From: Voacanga thouarsii | Taxonomy: Eukaryota; Streptophyta; Magnoliopsida; Gentianales; Apocynaceae | NCBI GenBank assembly: GCA_026120185.1 | Contig: JANUWF010001050.1 | Span: 248,001-312,000, forward strand | Length of the DNA stretch: 64,000 nt | Direction of reading: 5' to 3' | The notes under the pieces: model-generated | The model's database searches: none | The model's input: only the letters and a program-made list of their open reading frames with translations | What the model was told of the DNA's origin: nothing | Position numbers and translations under genes: made by a program | Part shown: positions 58,648 through 64,000 of the stretch, piece by piece | Numbering within the stretch: position 1 is the stretch's first letter | Layout: each line of letters starts with the position of its first letter

Positions 58648-61459
58648 TTCCAATGGTGTTTATGTTCCTTTTGAATGATAGATTCCCATAGAGAGTGTCA
58701 CAACCCATTTGCAAGTGTACATATATGATGGTTGTTAGAAATTTTGGCTACTTATTTGCTTATCCCCACATGAATTCATGTAATTGTTGTCTGTGTTTAA
58801 ATGTGGCTACTTGAGATTTGAGAATGTGAGAGCAGTCCTGAAACTTGTTCTGACATTTACATTTGCCTTGTGGTTTCTAATATTCACACTATATCTCCAA
58901 TTATAATAAACTACCCATCCTTTGGTGGTCTATCCTAATAGTGATTTTGTTATTTAGTTTGCACTTAAGACTGTAATTTGTTACTTATATTGCCCCTGGG
59001 CTCTCATTACCTTGTTTAAAATCTTGAATTGCTACCTTCTCCTCCTCCTCTGTTTTCCTCCATATTGTGTTCTTATATTTCTTTTTGAGAGAGAGAGAGA
59101 GGCAAGCAAATTGGAGGAATACTAAATGCAATCTTTTTACTGTTGAAAAAAAAAAAAAAATCTAACCATACACATAATAACATGGAAAATATTGGGTTTC
59201 ATTTTCTTTTTTTTTTTTTTGTCTTTATTTATCATAAATTATGATCTGGTTGACATTGCTTGCTAGCAATGATTCTTGAAAGCCAAATAATCAAGCATCT
59301 AATGACTAAACAGAGTTGGTTTTAGAAGCTAGAAAGAGCATCCCATTTATTACCCAAATGTCCTTGATGAGACGATATCCTTCACCCCAGCTACTTGAGG
59401 ATGTCATTTGGGATTGTTGGTGTTGAATTATGCAGTTGTTGGTGTTGAGTTTTTGTTGTGGTGTTGTGCGCTTGGATTGTGAGGATATTTTGGAGTTGTG
59501 TAGTGCAAGGCAGTCAAATAAGGGAGTTTTTGAGTTTTGTTGGGTCTAGAATTTTTGTTTTTCAGTTTTTGAACTTTTCATTTCTATCTTTTTATTTTTA
59601 TTTTGTTCAATCATTTTGACCATGGCTTTGCCAATCCAAAGAAGAAGATGAGGAATGCAAGGATAAATATGGATATAGAGGTCTGAAATGGCCAGTCCAA
59701 TGGCAACTCACCTGATTGAAGATATCAAGCCACTTGATCCTTATTCTCTTAGTTTGATTTTCCCAGCTCACACTTCTTCCTGTGCTAAATATTGGTTATA
59801 GTCCTCTATGCATCTTCAGCAGTCATGGCATTTTGTTTATTACATCTGTCAAATGCATAGTTCAGAAGTATTTTGCTGAAGATGGATGTTTGAGTTTCCT
59901 TTACATTTTATTATTTATTTTGACCAATTGCCCAAATAATTTAAAGGTATATCTGCTTGGATAATCCCAATTGAAGCTACCACTCGTCTATATTCTATCT
60001 AATATTTGCATAATTAGCCAAATTATTAAAATAGGATTGAGTGCTCTATAAGTGTATTCCCTTTACACTACAGTGGAGAATTGTATTGGAACAGTAAAGC
60101 CCAGAAAATGTCTGAAATGACTTGATAATTAGAAAATTAGAAAAATAAATTGACTATGCTATGGCATGGTAGTTTCTGCAATGATCAGGAATATGGAAGA
60201 AAATTACTATACTGATCTACATAATCTGAAACAAGGTTTAGTCATCTAAGCCGTGTAGTTGGCATCTAGATCTGTGATCATTCTCTTGGTTCCCCATGCC
60301 CACTTTCCTCCAAAGAGAAAGAGGATAAAAGACCTTCAAAGGAAGAAAGGATCAAGTATTACAGAATTCTGAACATGTGATCAGTTTAATAAATATGAAC
60401 CTTTTTCATAAATTGCCTGTGTGGTTAAACTATTAGGAAGATGAAATTCTCAGCTTAATCTACTAAGAACTTTAGATTTTTCTTTTTTCTTTTAGCTTCA
60501 AAATTGCCTCAAAATGGTGTAGTTTTGAAATTTTTTTCCAAAATTTGTATTGCCTTTTGACTCTATTTCACATTCTCTTAGGAATATTCCCCATTCCAAC
60601 AACCTATGCCGAAGTTAATGAATTTTATCTTGGTAGCATCCTCCAGATCACAGCCATGAGTCCATTTGCCACCTTAATAGTTCATGCTTCCCTGTCAGTA
60701 CACCAGATGGAACTTGTGAAATAACCTTTCATTCAAAGAAACTAATCAAGCAATATAAAGGATAGCTAATCAAGCTAGTACTTGCAAGAATGACTTGAAC
60801 ATGTAGTCCTTAGTAACCTAAATGATCTTCCAGCATCTTATCTGCTGTTCTACGGTTGAATAAACATCCAAGACAAGTTATAGCTACTATGGTGTATGAT
60901 GATCAATCCTACTGCATGATAAAGAAGACATTTATGGAACTGAAAATTTTAGCTCTATCAACAATTTGTAGCTTGAAGGGTATTATTTTGTGCTCGCATC
61001 TAATTTGTTATGATTTGAAAATTTGTTTTGGGGTTTTAGACAGTTGTTTGTGCTCTTAGGTGCATAGTAGAATAAAACAGAGGCATTTAAATTAGAACAC
61101 CAGATGACTTCTTTTCATTTCACTTGGAAGTAAATATATAGGTGGAGCTATGCTACAACAGAGAGTGTTACATAGGTTTACACATCACTCGTCCCTTTGT
61201 TCGAAAAAAACAAAAAAAAAAAGGGGGGGAAGAAAAAGGAGCTTCCCTTGATGGGCAATCAGACAAAAGAGAGCATGACTTTATGCTGTTCTTATTCATG
61301 AGAGTGATGGAGAGGGAAGCTGCAATAACTTCTTCAAGGCAAAAAACTGTCGTCATTTGCCAGTTTATTAGAACTTCTTCACTATGACATATATTGCTGA
61401 AAGTGGTAGACCTGCCTGATAAACTTTGTGCCAATAGAGGTATTTCTTTCCTGCAATCG
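58648..61459. other. Intergenic region and PHT1 3' flank
   Basis: No gene recognised; poly-A and poly-T runs occur near 59146 and 59210. The part near 61100-61459 should include the 3' untranslated region of the minus-strand phosphate transporter. Confidence 0.5.
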
Positions 61460-63052
61460 TTACCATGCTTCCTCTGGTTGATTTGTGGGGTTTTTGTTGG
61501 TCATCTGTGTCTCAAATTGACGACTATCCTCACCTGATATTTCTTCAAGTGATCTGCCTTTTGTCTCCGATACAAGAAAGGTGCAGCAGAATCCAAGCAT
61601 GTTTGTGAATGCTAGAAACATCATAGCTTTCTTAATTTTTGCAGGATTGCGATCTTGTGTGTAGTTTTGCACTGCAAAAGCACTGACCAGTGCTCCAGCC
61701 TTCCCAGATGCTGCACTCAGTGCATGGCAGGTAGATCTCACCCTAGTGGGGAATAGCTCAGCTGGAAGAACAAAAGTTGTGCTGTTGGGACCAAAGTTCG
61801 CAAAGAAGAATGTTAGTCCATACAAAGCTGCAAAGTACCACTTATGCTCCTTCGTATTGAGGTAATCATATTTAACTCCAATAATGAGCATGAAAAGGGA
61901 CATCATGAAGAACCCCATTAATTGGATGTAGAATCTTCCAATCTTTTCAATGAAAAAGACTGTGAACCAGTAACCTGGGAAGGTCCCAAGCAAGGCAATC
62001 ACAAACATGGCACGCGAACTCTCAAACAGTTCCCTCAGAGCACTGACATCAGTGGCAGAATTGGTGAGTCCCATGGTAGGATAAATGTCCTTTTGGGTTA
62101 GATTCTGCGAATAGAAAGCAATATCTAATAGGAACCATGTACTCATCGTGCCAAGTAGGTGATATCCATGTCGATGGAAGAACTCTTTTGATAACAATGA
62201 ATATGCATTGGCAGACTTGTATTGTGCTATCTTCTCTTGCTCAGTTTGAATCTCAATTTCTAGAACCCTACCCATGTCAGCAGCTGCTTGTTTAGCGTTT
62301 CCTTCTATAAGGGCAGTATAACGGCCTGTTTCTGGCATCTTCATTCTCCAGTAGTATGTGAGAAGTGCTGGAACAGCTCCAAGCATCAGTACAATACGCC
62401 ATACAAAGTCTGCCTCAGGTTGAGTGGAGAAAATATGATTCTCTGCGAATTTTTTTCCGGGATAATATTGAAGGAAAATTTTGGAAAGAATCATCGTTAC
62501 AAGCCCAGCAAAGATGATACCAACTCCTTGCATGGCAAATACTGCTGCAATGAATGCTCCACGAGTTTTTCTGTTTGCATATTCAGACATAATTGTGGCT
62601 GAAAGTGGGTAATCTCCACCAATGCCAAACCCCAGCCAGAATCTGAAGAAACAAAGGGTTCCCAGGACAGCTTTTGGAGTGGAGCCAAAAGATAAGCCTG
62701 AGCAAATGGCACAGAGGGCCATGAGAATCAGGGTCAGTCCATAAACTTTCTTTCTCCCAAGCTTATCCCCCAGCCATCCGAAGACTAGCTGGCCGGTTAG
62801 TGTGCCGACTAAAGCAACTCCTGTGACAGCATTGTTAACCCCATGAGGAAGCTTGCCAGGCTTTCCAGTACCTGGATTATAGTAATACAAACGCCCCAAG
62901 AGGTTAGATATGTTGGAGATGCAGAAGAGATCATAAGCATCTGTGAAAAATCCCATTCCAGCGATCACTATCGCCGTGAAATGGTACCACTGGGTACGTG
63001 CAGTGTCGAGAGCATTGAGCACTGCAAGGTTGTTTGAGGACATTTTGCCCAA
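61460..63052 (-). CDS. PHT1 family high-affinity phosphate/H+ symporter
   Basis: A complete intronless frame of 530 residues, in the 520-540 range of plant PHT1 proteins. These are plasma-membrane MFS symporters that take up inorganic phosphate with protons. The N-terminus [20 protein letters not shown], the MFS loop [11 protein letters not shown] and the PHT1 signature [15 protein letters not shown] (about 145-159) are intact. About twelve hydrophobic segments are interrupted by a long hydrophilic central loop (about 230-290). The C-terminal half has [25 protein letters not shown](L)FPTRVRS and the [15 protein letters not shown] tail. Start: MGKMSSNN; the Met three residues further on is an alternative. 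Which PHT1 paralogue this is cannot be told. TATA and P1BS-type sites lie upstream. Confidence 0.96.
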   Translation of the reverse strand: MGKMSSNNLAVLNALDTARTQWYHFTAIVIAGMGFFTDAYDLFCISNISNLLGRLYYYNPGTGKPGKLPHGVNNAVTGVALVGTLTGQLVFGWLGDKLGRKKVYGLTLILMALCAICSGLSFGSTPKAVLGTLCFFRFWLGFGIGGDYPLSATIMSEYANRKTRGAFIAAVFAMQGVGIIFAGLVTMILSKIFLQYYPGKKFAENHIFSTQPEADFVWRIVLMLGAVPALLTYYWRMKMPETGRYTALIEGNAKQAAADMGRVLEIEIQTEQEKIAQYKSANAYSLLSKEFFHRHGYHLLGTMSTWFLLDIAFYSQNLTQKDIYPTMGLTNSATDVSALRELFESSRAMFVIALLGTFPGYWFTVFFIEKIGRFYIQLMGFFMMSLFMLIIGVKYDYLNTKEHKWYFAALYGLTFFFANFGPNSTTFVLPAELFPTRVRSTCHALSAASGKAGALVSAFAVQNYTQDRNPAKIKKAMMFLAFTNMLGFCCTFLVSETKGRSLEEISGEDSRQFETQMTNKNPTNQPEEAW

Positions 63053-63120
63053 TGTGGGTGGCTATGCTAGTAAAACACTTCACTGAGGTCGATGATTTCT
63101 TCTGCCCAGTAATTAGTACA

Positions 63121-63130
63121 CTATATATAG
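63121..63130 (-). promoter_or_regulatory. TATA box of PHT1 gene
   Basis: CTATATATAG, about 70 bp upstream of the PHT1 start codon. Confidence 0.65.
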
Positions 63131-63338
63131 TGGGACGGTCTTAATTTGGAATCAAGAAACTTCCCAACTTCATGTACACTTGGATGAGATGACGTTAAGG
63201 ACTATGTTGTGCTGTTAGAACAAGAATTGACAGAAGGGCTTTCATTGATTGTTCACGGCAAAACTGTATCTTCACTGTATTGCTGACGTCCAAATCTATG
63301 CCGTATTTTTTTTTATCCTTTTGCGAAGTTAGGCTCAG

Positions 63339-63346
63339 GGATATGC
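63339..63346 (-). promoter_or_regulatory. P1BS-type element upstream of PHT1
   Basis: GGATATGC on the plus strand (GCATATCC on the minus) matches GNATATNC, the binding site of PHR1-type MYB regulators that switch on phosphate-starvation genes. It lies about 287 bp upstream of the start codon, a usual distance for PHT1 promoters. Single 8-mers can occur by chance, but the gene context raises its weight. Confidence 0.6.
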
Positions 63347-64000
63347 TTGTAGAATAGAATTATTCCAAGAAAATGAACAAGAACGGTTGTGATTAAAAGC
63401 ATTTAGTATCTTTTAGAGTAGTTGATTGTAACATTTTTATAGAAATTTCCGAAACATTCCTTGTGTTGTATGTTTGCTATGTAGGAACTTCAAAAATGAA
63501 GAATAATGGGACGGAGAAAATTTACTATACTTGGTAGTCTTGTGCAAAGTTCAGAGGATGCACTTCTATGGATCCGTGGCTCTTTGGATGGCTCAAAGGT
63601 TATAGAGCTTACCTTTCCTAGCCAGGCTAGTCCTGCCTCATGAAAGATTGGGCCCAAATTTTGCAGCGAATATATGTTTATTTGTTATGATAATATACAT
63701 ATTTTTTATATACATGTTTTCAAAACAATGTTATTTTATTACAAATTTTATCTATAATTTATTTTGAATAGTCCAATTGTTTCTCCTTCATCGCTATAGT
63801 CAAATGACTAGGGGAGTAAATCTGAAAAGATCTTTGTCGGTAAATGCTAAAACTAACATTAAATTAGATTAAAGTGGAAAGAGAGAGGAAATGAGGATTG
63901 GATGTAAATTTTGATATAAATGCATATTTTATCTCATTTAGTTAATAGAAGAAATATGACGGAACATAAACGTGGAGGGAAAACTTTTTCCTTCTACGTT
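63347..64000. other. Upstream flank of PHT1
   Basis: No coding region or bounded repeat recognised up to the window end; it may hold further promoter sequence. Confidence 0.5.

Overview
The window is nuclear DNA of a flowering plant, most likely a eudicot; no species can be named. The evidence is AT-rich intergenic DNA, GT-AG introns, plant-only families (DYW-type PPR protein, plant EXO70, PHT1 phosphate transporter, RWP-RK factor) and dense plant transposons.

Layout. 1.1-3.2 kb: intronless EXO70 exocyst gene (minus). 4.2-11.0 kb: a 12-exon HAD-family phosphatase-like gene (CECR5/HDHD5 type, minus), whose splice sites I could follow from ATG to stop. 11.06-16.40 kb: a Copia LTR retrotransposon with near-identical 342-bp LTRs and an ATATT target duplication. 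Its protease-integrase region is replaced by an antisense, intron-containing, decayed copy of an RWP-RK (RKD-type) transcription factor gene. This is the most unusual object in the window. 16.8-27.05 kb: an RTE-type LINE split by an 8.1-kb CACTA transposon (TAT duplication) that carries arrays of palindromic repeats, a broken Transposase_24 gene and a 1.9-kb solo LTR. 27.65-28.7 kb: a MULE with a 9-bp duplication. 28.7-44.5 kb: AT-rich DNA with MITEs, two small proteins sharing a PP.RGQIKAR motif, a possible secreted peptide and a decayed MULE transposase. 44.6-46.6 kb: a complete DYW-type PPR gene (plus), resembling Arabidopsis At3g24000. 46.77-58.64 kb: an old Copia element (A) nested with a younger Copia element (B) and two large non-coding repeats (C1, C2). 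61.5-63.1 kb: a complete PHT1 phosphate transporter (minus) with a TATA box and a P1BS-type phosphate-starvation element upstream.

The host genes do not form a pathway; they are ordinary separate plant genes. Interplay comes from the transposons: a Copia LTR lies 85 bp upstream of the HDHD5-like start codon, another LTR lies 160 bp beyond the PPR stop codon, and several insertion layers can be ordered by nesting. Coordinates of exons, LTR ends and target duplications were read by eye from the sequence. Family names rest on motif recognition from memory, with no database search.
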